This document shows, in pieces, positions 40,376 to 48,297 of a stretch of DNA of 64,000 nt. The translations under genes were made by a program, and so were the position numbers. The notes under the pieces were generated by a model. The model searched no databases. It saw only the letters and a list, made by a program, of their open reading frames with translations, and was not told the origin of the DNA. The stretch comes from G964291335 sp964291335 (GTDB lineage: Bacteria > Chloroflexota > Dehalococcoidia > Lucifugimonadales > UBA3495). Each line of letters begins with the position of its first letter. The first letter of the stretch is position 1. The stretch covers positions 2,170,001 through 2,234,000 of the forward strand of contig OZ219748.1 in NCBI GenBank assembly GCA_964291335.2, in the 5' to 3' direction.

Positions 40376-41299
40376 ATGTCTCTGGAAAAATTCCTCGAAA
40401 CCCTGGCTGACCCTGCTGTACCGCTGCGCAACTGCGACTTTGTCGAGCTGTCCGACCTGTCTGCGGCGGAACTGGGTACGTTTGCCCGTGCCTGGCTCCG
40501 CCTGCCCCGGGAACGCAAGCAGGCGGTATTGTCCACCATGGTGGAACTGGCCGAGGACAGCCCGGAACTGGACTTCACCGCCATTCTTAAAATGTGCCTG
40601 AAGGAAAGAGATGAATGGCTGCTGGAAAAAGCCATTGCCGGCCTTTGGGAATATGAAGACCGCTCGGTGATTACCGGGCTGATTCAGGTTTTGACCTCGG
40701 ATAAGGGGCCGTCGGTGCGGGCCGCCGCCGCCAATGCCCTGGGCAAGTTTGCGGTAATGGCCCAGGAAGGCAGCCTGCTGGCCAAGGACGCCGCCGCAGT
40801 GCGGGGCAGCCTGATGCAGACGCTGCAAAACCCGGAGGAGAACCCCGACGTGCGCCGCCGCTGCCTGGAAGCAGTGGCCCCCTTCAATACCCCTGACATC
40901 AGAGACTATGTATGCTGGGCCTACCAGAGCGGCGACCTGAAGCTTAAATCCAGCTCCATATTCGCTATGGGCCGCACCGGAGAGACCAGCTGGCTGCCGC
41001 TGCTCATTAAAGAGATGCAAAGCGGGGAACCGACGCTGCGCTATGAGACCGCCAATGCCTGCGGGGAATTGGGCGAAGAGGAGGTGGTGCCGCACCTGCT
41101 TTGCCTGCTGCAGGACGACGACTATCAGGTGCAACTGGCCGGCTTGAACGCTTTGGGCAAAATTGGCGGCGCCCTGGCCAAACGCGCGCTGCTGCACTGC
41201 ATCAAGGAAGGCGACGCTTTCCTGGAAGAAGCGGCCCGTAACGCCCTGGAAAGCGTGGAATTTCTGGAAGACCCGCTGGCTTTCTCTTCTGAAATCTGA
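40376..41299 (+). CDS. HEAT-repeat protein
   Basis: 307 residues made of about six HEAT/PBS-lyase-type helical repeats. Examples are PSVRAAAANALGKFAVMAQE, NPDVRRRCLEAVAPFNTPDI, EPTLRYETANACGELGEEEV and YQVQLAGLNALGKIGGALAK. There is no signal or membrane segment. HEAT-repeat proteins are scaffolds; no enzymatic motif is seen, and phycobilin lyase activity is not implied. The gene stands alone, followed 80 bp later by the PPOX-like gene. Confidence 0.85.
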   Translation: MSLEKFLETLADPAVPLRNCDFVELSDLSAAELGTFARAWLRLPRERKQAVLSTMVELAEDSPELDFTAILKMCLKERDEWLLEKAIAGLWEYEDRSVITGLIQVLTSDKGPSVRAAAANALGKFAVMAQEGSLLAKDAAAVRGSLMQTLQNPEENPDVRRRCLEAVAPFNTPDIRDYVCWAYQSGDLKLKSSSIFAMGRTGETSWLPLLIKEMQSGEPTLRYETANACGELGEEEVVPHLLCLLQDDDYQVQLAGLNALGKIGGALAKRALLHCIKEGDAFLEEAARNALESVEFLEDPLAFSSEI

Positions 41300-41379
41300 C
41301 CGCCTCAGCTCTGACCGGGCCAGGGGCGGCTGCCCCCTCCGCCCATTCCCTCCACTCAAACCGGTATCGCAGGCAAGCC

Positions 41380-41877
41380 TTGGAACATTTCACCCAGCAG
41401 CAGGCGCAGCGGTTGGCCCGGGTTCCGGTGGCCCACCTGGCTACGGCCAGCCGGGACGCTGTCCCCCACGTCGTACCGGTTTGTTTTGCGCTGGACTGCG
41501 AGGCGCCGGGGCAGCCCATCTACACAGTGTTAGACCGGAAACCCAAGCGCGCCCCGCTGCGCCGGCTGCGAAGGGTTCGCAACCTTCTGGAAAACCCGCC
41601 GGCAACCCTGCTGGCCGACCACTACGAGCCGGACTGGAGCAAGCTGTGGTACATTCTGGTAGCCGGCGTTGCCGGTCTGCTGACCGTTGAGGAAGCGGGC
41701 AGCGTCGGCCAGGAGCGGCTGCGGGCCATTGGCCTGCTGCGCGGCAAGTACCCCCAATACCGGGACATGGACATCGACAGGAACCCGGTAATCCGGATAA
41801 CGCCCGCCAGAGTTACGGCCTGGGCCGGCGCGCCCGGTTCTGCCGGGGGAACCGGCCCGGGCCGGTTCCGGGGCTGA
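41380..41877 (+). CDS. PPOX-class (TIGR03668-like) F420/flavin-dependent protein
   Basis: 165 residues from a TTG at 41380. QQAQRLARVPVAHLATASRD, then PHVVPVCFALD, form the split-barrel flavin-binding fold, followed by LRRLRRVRNLLENPPATLLADHYEPDW and WYILVAGVAG, a pattern I associate with TIGR03668. Such proteins bind F420 or FMN. Its substrate is unknown, and F420 biosynthesis genes are not in the window. The stop overlaps the next ATG (TGATG), so the two genes are coupled. Confidence 0.75.
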   Translation: MEHFTQQQAQRLARVPVAHLATASRDAVPHVVPVCFALDCEAPGQPIYTVLDRKPKRAPLRRLRRVRNLLENPPATLLADHYEPDWSKLWYILVAGVAGLLTVEEAGSVGQERLRAIGLLRGKYPQYRDMDIDRNPVIRITPARVTAWAGAPGSAGGTGPGRFRG

Positions 41878-42362
41878 TGTTTGCCATGCCCTACGATTGG
41901 AACACGGCCCAAATCGGCGATGCCGGCCCCGTCTTTTCCGCGGCGGTCAACGACCGGCAGATTGCCGCTTATTGCCGGGCGGCGCGCTGCGAAAACCTGC
42001 TCTACACCAGCCAGCCGGCCGCCCGGGAAAGCGGGCTGCCCGGCATTGTCGCGCCGCCGGCCATGCTGCTGGCCTATGCGCCGGCCCGGGTAGCTGCCCT
42101 GATTGCCGGCCAGACCGGAGACCCCGGCGACGCCGGCCGGCCCGAACCGACGCCCGCCCGGATCGCCATCCGGTTTCAGGGCGCGCTGATTTCGCAGCAG
42201 GACCTGATTGCCAGCCAGACCCGGCTGGTGGACAAGTACGAACGCGACGGGCGGCGCTACCTGGTCTTTCGGGTTACCGTCCGCAACCAGCGTGAAGAAC
42301 CGGTGGCCGAGTATGAGGCTGCCTACCTCTGGGAGCCGGCAGGCGGGGAAGCGCCGGACTGA
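41877..42362 (+). CDS. MaoC/hotdog-like protein
   Basis: 161 residues with the start overlapping the preceding stop; an alternative ATG lies three codons later. FSAAVNDRQIAAYCRAARCEN corresponds to the MaoC N-terminal helix, GLPGIVAPPAMLLAYAP to the hydrophobic helix, and IAIRFQGALISQQDL to the central strands. It is more divergent than the 25977 and 26503 proteins, and active-site residues are not certain. Coupling to the PPOX-like gene suggests a shared pathway. Confidence 0.65.
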   Translation: MFAMPYDWNTAQIGDAGPVFSAAVNDRQIAAYCRAARCENLLYTSQPAARESGLPGIVAPPAMLLAYAPARVAALIAGQTGDPGDAGRPEPTPARIAIRFQGALISQQDLIASQTRLVDKYERDGRRYLVFRVTVRNQREEPVAEYEAAYLWEPAGGEAPD

Positions 42363-42450
42363 CGGACGGCCCGGTCGGCAAGGCAGTTCGGCGGCGCCGG
42401 GCAACCGGCCGGTCGGCAGTCAGCCGCCGACCGGCCAGGGGTTCACCCAT

Positions 42451-42475
42451 CCGGGCCGGCTCGGAGCCGGCCCGG
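42451..42475. terminator. GC hairpin between convergent genes
   Basis: An 11-bp perfect stem (CCGGGCCGGCT with AGCCGGCCCGG) and a 3-nt loop lie between the hotdog gene and the peroxiredoxin gene on the opposite strand. There is no clear T-run. Confidence 0.4.
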
Positions 42476-42511
42476 GTTCAATATGACGACCCCGGCCGGT
42501 CGGGGTCAGGG

Positions 42512-42985
42512 TCAGGACAAAGCCCGGACAGCCTGGCGCACTTCGTCATAATCCGGCTCGGTGGGCGGTGAAGGAGCGACCCAGCGGTATTGAATAACGC
42601 CTTCACCGTCCACGATAATGACCGCCCGGTTGGCCGCCACATAGCCTTCCATGCCGGCCAGGTTGGGCAGGGCTACGTCATAAGCATTCACCGCCGCCCG
42701 GTTAAAGTCGCTCAGGAAGGGGTAGTTGACGTTGTTATGCTCGGCCCATGCCTTTTGCGAAAAGGGTGGGTCCACCGTAATGCCCAGCACCTGGGCATTC
42801 ATAGAGTTAAACTCCTCCACCGAATCGCGCAAGGTGCACATTTCGCTAGTGCAGGCGCCGGTAAAAGCGCCGGGGAAGAAGGCCAGCACCACGTTCTTGC
42901 CCCTGAATTCGCTCAAGCTCCGCGGATTGCGGTCAGTATCGTACAGGGTAAAGTTCGGGGCGGCCTGCCCAACTTCTGCTGCCAT
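42512..42985 (-). CDS. Peroxiredoxin (AhpC/TSA family)
   Basis: 157 residues. VGQAAPNFTLYDTDRNPRSL starts the thioredoxin fold. LAFFPGAFTGACTSEMCTLRDS holds the peroxidatic Cys in ACTSEMC, with a second Cys 4 residues later as in BCP- or AhpE-like enzymes. VLGITVDPPFSQKAWAE and the C-terminal VIQYRWVAPSP complete the domain. It reduces peroxides using thiols, and the thioredoxin-reductase-like gene at 18450 could be a distant partner. AGGAGGC lies upstream of the ATG. Confidence 0.92.
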   Translation of the reverse strand: MAAEVGQAAPNFTLYDTDRNPRSLSEFRGKNVVLAFFPGAFTGACTSEMCTLRDSVEEFNSMNAQVLGITVDPPFSQKAWAEHNNVNYPFLSDFNRAAVNAYDVALPNLAGMEGYVAANRAVIIVDGEGVIQYRWVAPSPPTEPDYDEVRQAVRALS

Positions 42986-43168
42986 AATTCAGCCTCCTGG
43001 TAAGTCGGTTTCTGCAATAATGCCGGTGCCAGGTTATATTACCATAAAACCGACCTGAAAACCGGTCTGCCAATCTCGCCCCGGCCACTGCTGACGGGAA
43101 GAGTTGCGCTCCATTGTGGTAAACTGGGTGGTAAACTTGCCTAATTCTTGCTGCGGAGAGTTGCCGAA

Positions 43169-44773
43169 ATGTTCTTCGATTCCCGGCGTTCCCCCGTGCT
43201 GTCCAGAAACGGCATGGTCGCCACCAGCCAGCCTCTGGCCGCCCTGGCCGGCGTAAACGCGCTGCTGCAGGGGGGTAATGCGGTGGACGCCGCCGTCGCC
43301 AGCGCGGCGATGCTGAATGTGGTGGAACCCGAATCCACCGGCGTTGGCGGGGATCTGTTCGCCCTCATCTGGCTGGACGCGGAAAAGCAGGTGCGGGCCC
43401 TCAACGGCAGCGGCCGGGCCCCCGGAGCGGCCTCCATTGCCCAGCTGCGCGCCGCCGGCTACCGCCAGATGCCGGGCGAAGGAGCTTTTTCCGTTTCCGT
43501 TCCCGGCACGGTGCACGGCTGGGAAACCATTCTGAAAGCCTGCGGCTCCATGTCCCTGGCCGAAGCGCTGAAGCCGGCCATCCGCTACGCCGAGGAGGGC
43601 TTTCCGGTCAGCGATTACATCGCCTACCAATGGTCCAGCCAGCAAGAGCGGCTGGCGGCGCTGCCTTCAGGCCAGGAGATGCTGCTCAATGGCCGCCCGC
43701 CGCGCCAGGGAGAGGTTATGCGGCTGCCCACCCTGGCCGGAACTTTGCGGGCAGTGGCCGAGGGCGGTTCCGAAGCCTTTTACCGCGGGGACATTGCATC
43801 CCGAATTGCCAACTTTGTTCAGGAGCAGGGCGGCTGGCTTACCACTGAAGACCTGGCAGCCCATACCTCCGACTGGGATACCCCCATCAGCACGGATTAC
43901 CGGGGCATTACCTGCTGGGAATGCCCGCCCAACGGCCAGGGCATCGCCGCCCTGGAAGCCCTGAACATCGTTGAGGGCTTTGACCTCAAAGGCATGGGGC
44001 CGCAATCGGCGGCCGCTTACCATCATCTGATTGAGGCGATGCGCCTCTCCTTTGCCGACGCCCACCGCTACGTGGCCGACCCCCGCCAGGCCGCCGTGCC
44101 GGTCGCCGGACTGCTCGACAAGGCATATGCCGCCGGCCGCCGCGCCCTGGTTGACCCGGAACGCGCCATGCCGGTGGTTCCCTTCGGCGACCTGAACCGC
44201 CAGATGCGGGCCGGCGGCGATACGGTATATGTCAGCTGTGTGGACGGTCAGGGAAACGCCTGTTCCCTCATCAACAGCATCTATAGCAACTTCGGCAGCG
44301 GCCTGGTGGCGCCGGACACCGGCATAGTGCTGCAAAACCGGGCAGCCCTCTTTTCCCTGGAGCCGGCGCACCCCAACGCCCTGGCCCCGGGCAAGCGCCC
44401 CTTCCACACCATCATCCCGGCCATGGCCACGGTAGCCGGAGAGTTGTTCCTGTGCTACGGCGTAATGGGAGGGTTTATGCAGCCCCAGGGGCATTTGCAG
44501 GTTATGTGCAACATGGCGGACTTTGGCATGGAGCCGCAGGCAGCCCTGAACGCCCTGCGCTTTCAGGTAATCGGCGACTCCGTGCTGGTGGAAGAGGGCC
44601 TTTCCCCGGACGTTATGCGCGGTCTGCAAGGGCTGGGCCACCAGCTGCACCCGGTCGCCGGCCACGCACGGGTTGGCATGGGCGGCGGTCAGATAATTCA
44701 GCGCAACCCGGAATCCGGCGTGCTGTGGGCCGGCTCGGAACCCAGGAAAGACGGCTGCGCCATTGGCTATTAG
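43169..44773 (+). CDS. Gamma-glutamyltransferase family Ntn hydrolase
   Basis: 534 residues from the ATG at 43169, with GGAGAG about 9 nt upstream (a TTG 21 bp earlier is possible). MVATSQPLAALAGVNALLQGGNAVDAAVA and STGVGGDLFALIW are the GGT large-subunit motifs. GDTVYVSCVDGQGNACSLIN supplies the nucleophile Thr at the autocleavage site, and YSNFGSGLVAPDTGIVLQNR the small-subunit signature. GGTs transfer or hydrolyse gamma-glutamyl groups. There is no signal peptide, so this copy is likely cytoplasmic, and it may act on another N-acyl substrate, as many family members do. Confidence 0.88.
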   Translation: MFFDSRRSPVLSRNGMVATSQPLAALAGVNALLQGGNAVDAAVASAAMLNVVEPESTGVGGDLFALIWLDAEKQVRALNGSGRAPGAASIAQLRAAGYRQMPGEGAFSVSVPGTVHGWETILKACGSMSLAEALKPAIRYAEEGFPVSDYIAYQWSSQQERLAALPSGQEMLLNGRPPRQGEVMRLPTLAGTLRAVAEGGSEAFYRGDIASRIANFVQEQGGWLTTEDLAAHTSDWDTPISTDYRGITCWECPPNGQGIAALEALNIVEGFDLKGMGPQSAAAYHHLIEAMRLSFADAHRYVADPRQAAVPVAGLLDKAYAAGRRALVDPERAMPVVPFGDLNRQMRAGGDTVYVSCVDGQGNACSLINSIYSNFGSGLVAPDTGIVLQNRAALFSLEPAHPNALAPGKRPFHTIIPAMATVAGELFLCYGVMGGFMQPQGHLQVMCNMADFGMEPQAALNALRFQVIGDSVLVEEGLSPDVMRGLQGLGHQLHPVAGHARVGMGGGQIIQRNPESGVLWAGSEPRKDGCAIGY

Positions 44774-44993
44774 CGCGCCAACCGCCGGCCAGGCGTCAAC
44801 CCGGCTTCGGTTCCCAACGAACCCGGTCCGGCAAAGACCTAATGGCCCGCAGTCAGCCGGGCGCCGGGCGCGCTTGAAAACGATGCCCCGGCCCCACTAA
44901 CCAGCCGCCCCGTAGCGCCTTCAGCCATAGCCCCCTTGCGCCGGGCGGCGCCTCCCGCCCGGCAGCGAAGCCGGCCTGCGGCATTCCGCAATA

Positions 44994-45027
44994 ACCGACC
45001 GGCCGGCAAAACGGTTTGCCGGTCGGT
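44994..45027. terminator. Hairpin between convergent GGT and radC genes
   Basis: ACCGACCGGC pairs with GCCGGTCGGT around an AT-containing loop; AAAGG follows on the plus strand. It lies 8 bp past the radC stop. Confidence 0.4.
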
Positions 45028-45034
45028 AAAGGGT

Positions 45035-45841
45035 TCAGCCAAACCCCAGCTTCTTTTCATTAAGGCTTACATAGCGGCCGCCGCTGCCGATGACCAGATG
45101 GTCCAGCAGGTCAATTTTCAGCAGATCGCCGGCCTTCACCAGCTCCCTGGTTATGGCCACATCTTCCGGGCTGGGCGTCGGGTCGCCCGAAGGGTGGTTG
45201 TGGGCCACAATAATAGACGGGGCATTATCCCGCACCGCCGGGCGGAACACCTCTGCCGGCCGCACAATCGAGCTGTTGACGTTGCCGATATATACATTCA
45301 GGTTGTTCAGCACCTGGTTTTTGGTGTTCAGAAGCAGCACCTGAAGGTGTTCCTGCTCCAGCACAGACATTTCAGCCTGCAACAGACTGGCGGCGTCTTG
45401 CGGCGACTGGATTACCGGCCGGGCCTCGGGAGTCAGGGATACAAACCGGCGCCCCAACTCCAGGGCGGCCAGCAGCTGGCAGGCCTTGGCCTCGCTCAGG
45501 CCCCGCTCGGCGCATAGTTCGGCAAAACTGGAACGCCCCAGCCCGTCCAGCCCGCCAAAACGGCTGAGCACCCGCTGCGACATGGCCAGCACATTTTCCC
45601 CCTGCAGCCCGGTGCGCATGAGAATGGCGATAAGTTCGGCGTTGTTAAGGTACTTGGGCCCATATTCCCGCATGCGCTCCCGGGGACGCTCCCCATGGGG
45701 CATATCGCGAATCATCGGCACGTAATTGCCCGGTTCGGCAGCCGGCGGGTTGGTTAACTCCCCCGACGCAAAGGAAGAATCGAATACATCCATTACATCC
45801 ATCGGGCTGGTTGCCAGCCCCGGCGCAGCAGCCATGGCCAT
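45035..45841 (-). CDS. radC: RadC-family JAMM/MPN protein
   Basis: 268 residues from the ATG at 45841, with GGAGGG upstream (a second ATG lies two codons later). PHGERPRERMREYGPKYLNNAELIAILMRTG is the UPF0758 N-terminus with a helix-hairpin-helix-like region. The metal-binding JAMM motif is HNHPSGDPTPSPEDVAITREL, and DLLDHLVIGSGGRYVSLNEK closes the domain. RadC is conserved, but its role in DNA repair is disputed. An extra N-terminal stretch of about 40 residues (MAMAAAPGLATSP) looks unstructured. Confidence 0.92.
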   Translation of the reverse strand: MAMAAAPGLATSPMDVMDVFDSSFASGELTNPPAAEPGNYVPMIRDMPHGERPRERMREYGPKYLNNAELIAILMRTGLQGENVLAMSQRVLSRFGGLDGLGRSSFAELCAERGLSEAKACQLLAALELGRRFVSLTPEARPVIQSPQDAASLLQAEMSVLEQEHLQVLLLNTKNQVLNNLNVYIGNVNSSIVRPAEVFRPAVRDNAPSIIVAHNHPSGDPTPSPEDVAITRELVKAGDLLKIDLLDHLVIGSGGRYVSLNEKKLGFG

Positions 45842-46194
45842 AACTCCCTCCTGCTCATCGGTTACGCTCGCCTATTGTGTCGGGCCGGCGACCGGCGCGC
45901 AACCGGCCGCTGTCAGTTATTCTCTTCCCGACGCCGGCTGCCGGGGCCGGGCCTGGCCGCCTGATTTCGGTCAGCAGCCGGCCCGGCGATTGCTCCGGCG
46001 ATTGCAATTGGCGGCAAAAGTGGGTTGACCCCGGTTGCTGGACGGCGCCGGTGAGCTGCCGCCGGGCGGGGATTGCAATTGGCGGTAAAAGTGGGTTGAC
46101 CCCGGTATTGTTCCCCTTCCGGCAGCCGGCTTTCCCGGCGTACCGGTTCTATACCTGGGCCAACGCCTGTCGGAAATAGCGCCGGCCATTCCAA
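45842..46194. other. Intergenic region upstream of the nuo operon
   Basis: 353 bp between the divergent radC and nuoA. It contains a 36-bp direct repeat in two copies (46000-46106), but no gene or RNA was recognised. The nuo promoter follows at 46195. Confidence 0.6.
46000..46106. repeat. Two copies of a 36-bp direct repeat, 71 bp apart
   Basis: GATTGCAATTGGCGGCAAAA followed by GTGGGTTGACCCCGGT occurs at 46000-46035 and 46071-46106 with one mismatch; the 35 bp between them are unrelated. The unit holds palindromes (ATTGCAAT, GGGTTGACCC). It could be a paired regulator site for nuo or a two-repeat CRISPR-like remnant. Confidence 0.85.
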
Positions 46195-46223
46195 TTGACA
46201 CCTTGCCTGGCCGGTGCTATCAT
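46195..46223 (+). promoter_or_regulatory. Sigma-70 promoter of the nuo operon
   Basis: TTGACA (46195-46200), a 17-nt spacer, TATCAT (46218-46223), about 40 bp before the nuoA start. The 36-bp repeats end 89 bp upstream of the -35. Confidence 0.8.
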
Positions 46224-46266
46224 CAGATTGTATTTTATCGGGCAGCATTGCCGGTCGGGTGTTGGA

Positions 46267-46662
46267 TTGTCCGTCTTTAATCCTGATGTATTCGCCGCTA
46301 ACTGGACGGTGGTTGCCCTGTCAGCCATTGTTGCCGTGGTGGCTATCGGCGGAATGTTCGCCGCCTCCCGCATCCTGTCTTCCCGTCGCCCCTCCCCGGT
46401 CAAGCTGACCACCTACGAGTGCGGCATTGTCCCGTCCCGCTATTCCTGGTCCAACATTAACCTCCGGTTTTATATCTTTGCGATTCTCTTCCTGATTTTC
46501 GACGTGGAAGCCGTCTTTCTCTTCCCCTGGGCCGTGGTATTTCTGGAGCAGCGGGATCTGGGGAACGCTATACCCTTCTATGCGATGATTTTGTTCCTGG
46601 CTGTTCTCTTCTTTGCCATCATCTACGGCTGGCGCAAAGGGGTTTTGGAATGGCAGAAATAA
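46267..46662 (+). CDS. nuoA: Complex I subunit NuoA
   Basis: 131 residues from a TTG at 46267. A longer frame starts inside the promoter and cannot be used. Three membrane helices are visible (WTVVALSAIVAVVAIGGM, LRFYIFAILFLIFDVEAVFL and AMILFLAVLFFAIIYGWRKG). The conserved TTYECGIVPS and the acidic FDVEAVFLFPWA are diagnostic of NuoA. The start is weakly supported (no strong ribosome site). nuoB begins 13 bp before its stop. Confidence 0.9.
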   Translation: MSVFNPDVFAANWTVVALSAIVAVVAIGGMFAASRILSSRRPSPVKLTTYECGIVPSRYSWSNINLRFYIFAILFLIFDVEAVFLFPWAVVFLEQRDLGNAIPFYAMILFLAVLFFAIIYGWRKGVLEWQK

Positions 46663-47180
46663 GCCTGGGTTCCGGCAACCAGCCGGCGCCCAGCCTCCTA
46701 ACCCAGGCAACCGCCGGCCGGGTGCCCGGCGTGGTTACCACCACCAGCGAGCAGTTGTTCGGCATGGCCCGCAAATCCTCGCTCTGGATGTTGAGCTTCG
46801 GCCTGGCCTGCTGCGCCATTGAGATGATCTCCACCTATATGGCCCACCACGACTTTGACCGGTTCGGGGTAGTTACCTGGCCCTCGCCCCGCCAGTCGGA
46901 CGTGATGATTGTGGCCGGCACGGTGGTCAAGAAGATGGCTGAACCGATTCGCCTGCTTTACGAACAGATGCCCGACCCCAAATGGGTTATCGCTATGGGC
47001 AGCTGCGCCACTAACGGCGGCCCCTACTATCGCTCTTACTCGGTAGTTATGGGCGTGGACCATATTATCCCCGTGGACGTTTACGTGCCAGGCTGTCCCC
47101 CCCGGCCCGAAGCCCTCCTGTTCGGCATCCTCAAGCTCCAGGAAAAAATTATGCAGGACGCCAAGACCAGTGCCCGCTAA
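46650..47180 (+). CDS. nuoB: Complex I subunit NuoB (N2 cluster)
   Basis: 176 residues. SSLWMLSFGLACCAIEMIST carries the tandem cysteines, MGSCATNGG the third Cys and YVPGCPPRPEALLFGILKL the fourth of the terminal [4Fe-4S] N2 cluster, so all four ligands are present. It overlaps nuoA by 13 bp and is overlapped by nuoC. Confidence 0.97.
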   Translation: MAEISLGSGNQPAPSLLTQATAGRVPGVVTTTSEQLFGMARKSSLWMLSFGLACCAIEMISTYMAHHDFDRFGVVTWPSPRQSDVMIVAGTVVKKMAEPIRLLYEQMPDPKWVIAMGSCATNGGPYYRSYSVVMGVDHIIPVDVYVPGCPPRPEALLFGILKLQEKIMQDAKTSAR

Positions 47181-47700
47181 CCGACACGGCGGACATAACG
47201 GCGAGCCGGAGGCGGAACAACCCGATTTTTCAGCGCTTGCCGACGCCGGCCGCCAGACCCTGGCAGTAGCCGAAGCGCTTTTTGCCCCCTTTAACCCTCA
47301 GCCCGGTTTGCTTGCCGACCTGCCCCAGATAACCCTGGATGCAGCCGGTATCGAGCCGGCCTGCCGTTTGGCTAAAGAAGATTCGCGCCTCGCCTTCAAG
47401 ATGCTCCTCTGCCTTTCCTGCGTGGATTACGAAGACTATTTCCAGTTGGTTTATTTCCTTCATTCGCTGGAACGGGAGCAAACCCTGGTTCTCAAGGCTG
47501 ACGTTCCCTACGATAACCCCAGCCTGCCTTCGGTGGCCGGCGTCTGGGCCGCCGCCGAATGGTACGAGCGGGAGGCGCACGACTTGTTCGGCGTAATTTT
47601 CGAGGGCTGCCCCGACGCTTCCCCCCTCTTGTTGTATGAGAACTTCGGCGGATACCCGGGGCGCAAAGAGTTTCCTTTCTATGAGTATAAGGAGTTTTAA
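47170..47700 (+). CDS. nuoC: Complex I subunit NuoC
   Basis: 176 residues from a GTG that overlaps nuoB by 11 bp. An acidic Ala-rich N-terminus of about 45 residues precedes the conserved part. WYEREAHDLFGVIFEGCPDAS and the terminal GYPGRKEFPFYEYKEF are NuoC hallmarks. The usual separate-gene form is seen (not a NuoCD fusion). Confidence 0.93.
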   Translation: MPANRHGGHNGEPEAEQPDFSALADAGRQTLAVAEALFAPFNPQPGLLADLPQITLDAAGIEPACRLAKEDSRLAFKMLLCLSCVDYEDYFQLVYFLHSLEREQTLVLKADVPYDNPSLPSVAGVWAAAEWYEREAHDLFGVIFEGCPDASPLLLYENFGGYPGRKEFPFYEYKEF

Positions 47701-47703
47701 GCC

Positions 47704-47949
47704 GTGGCGGCCGTTGTCTTGCGCGCCCGGTTGCGTTGGGAAGAGGGCCGCTGCATCGCCGCAGTGGACGGTTTAGCGCTGGAATCGGAAGGGGAAACGG
47801 TGGCCGAGGCCCAGAACGGCCTGATAAACTTGCTGCGGAACTGGATTGAGGTTCAGGATTCCAGCGGTTCGCTGGAAGATACCCTGGCTCAGGCCGGAGT
47901 TGCCGGAGCGGAAGAGACGTCAAAATTGCTCTTGGAGTTTGTGGAGTAA
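47704..47949 (+). CDS. Small HicB-like protein 1 within the nuo operon
   Basis: 81 residues from a GTG only 3 bp after nuoC. VVLRARLRWEEGRCIAAVDG and ESEGETVAEAQNGLINLLRNWIEV have the beta-beta-alpha shape and the periodic Thr/Val-Ala-Glu-Ala helix of HicB/UPF0150-like domains, but no HTH and no HicA neighbour are present. Function unknown; its presence between nuoC and nuoD is unusual. Together with the next gene it may form a pair. Confidence 0.55.
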   Translation: MAAVVLRARLRWEEGRCIAAVDGLALESEGETVAEAQNGLINLLRNWIEVQDSSGSLEDTLAQAGVAGAEETSKLLLEFVE

Positions 47950-47979
47950 CCGGCGGCGAAAGCCGGCAGGCGTACCTGA

Positions 47980-48249
47980 ATGGACCGGATTGTTTACCAG
48001 ATTGAGGAATCGCAGGTTGGCCGCAACTGCCAGGCTTATTGTCCGGAACTGGTGATTACAGCCTTTGGCGACACGCCGGAGGAAGCCCGGCTGGCGCTGC
48101 GGTCGGAGATTTCCGCTTACCTGGAAGATTGCGAAAAGCTGGGTATTCTGGACGACGTGCTGATTGACGCCGGCTTTTATGATAATGACGAGGTTTGGAT
48201 GAGCAGCCTGGTTACGCCGCCGCGCGAACCTCGCATCACCTTCCGCTAA
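47980..48249 (+). CDS. Small HicB-like protein 2 within the nuo operon
   Basis: 89 residues. CQAYCPELVITAFGDTPEEARLALRSEISAYLEDCEK matches the HicB-type pattern (a short strand, GDTPEEA, then a helix), as in type II antitoxins and stand-alone UPF0150 proteins. Two Cys flank the first strand (CQAYC). The C-terminal tail SLVTPPREPRITFR is not an obvious DNA-binding domain. No toxin gene is present, so a regulatory or assembly role in the complex is as plausible as an antitoxin origin. Confidence 0.6.
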   Translation: MDRIVYQIEESQVGRNCQAYCPELVITAFGDTPEEARLALRSEISAYLEDCEKLGILDDVLIDAGFYDNDEVWMSSLVTPPREPRITFR

Positions 48250-48297
48250 CCGGGTCGGGGCGTTACGCAGATTCAACAGGCAGCCAATGAGCGACCA

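Noticed and set aside
47704..48249. A complete HicAB toxin-antitoxin system
   Set aside because: No HicA-like partner (small dsRBD-like toxin) is adjacent; the two frames only resemble HicB domains and sit inside a respiratory operon.
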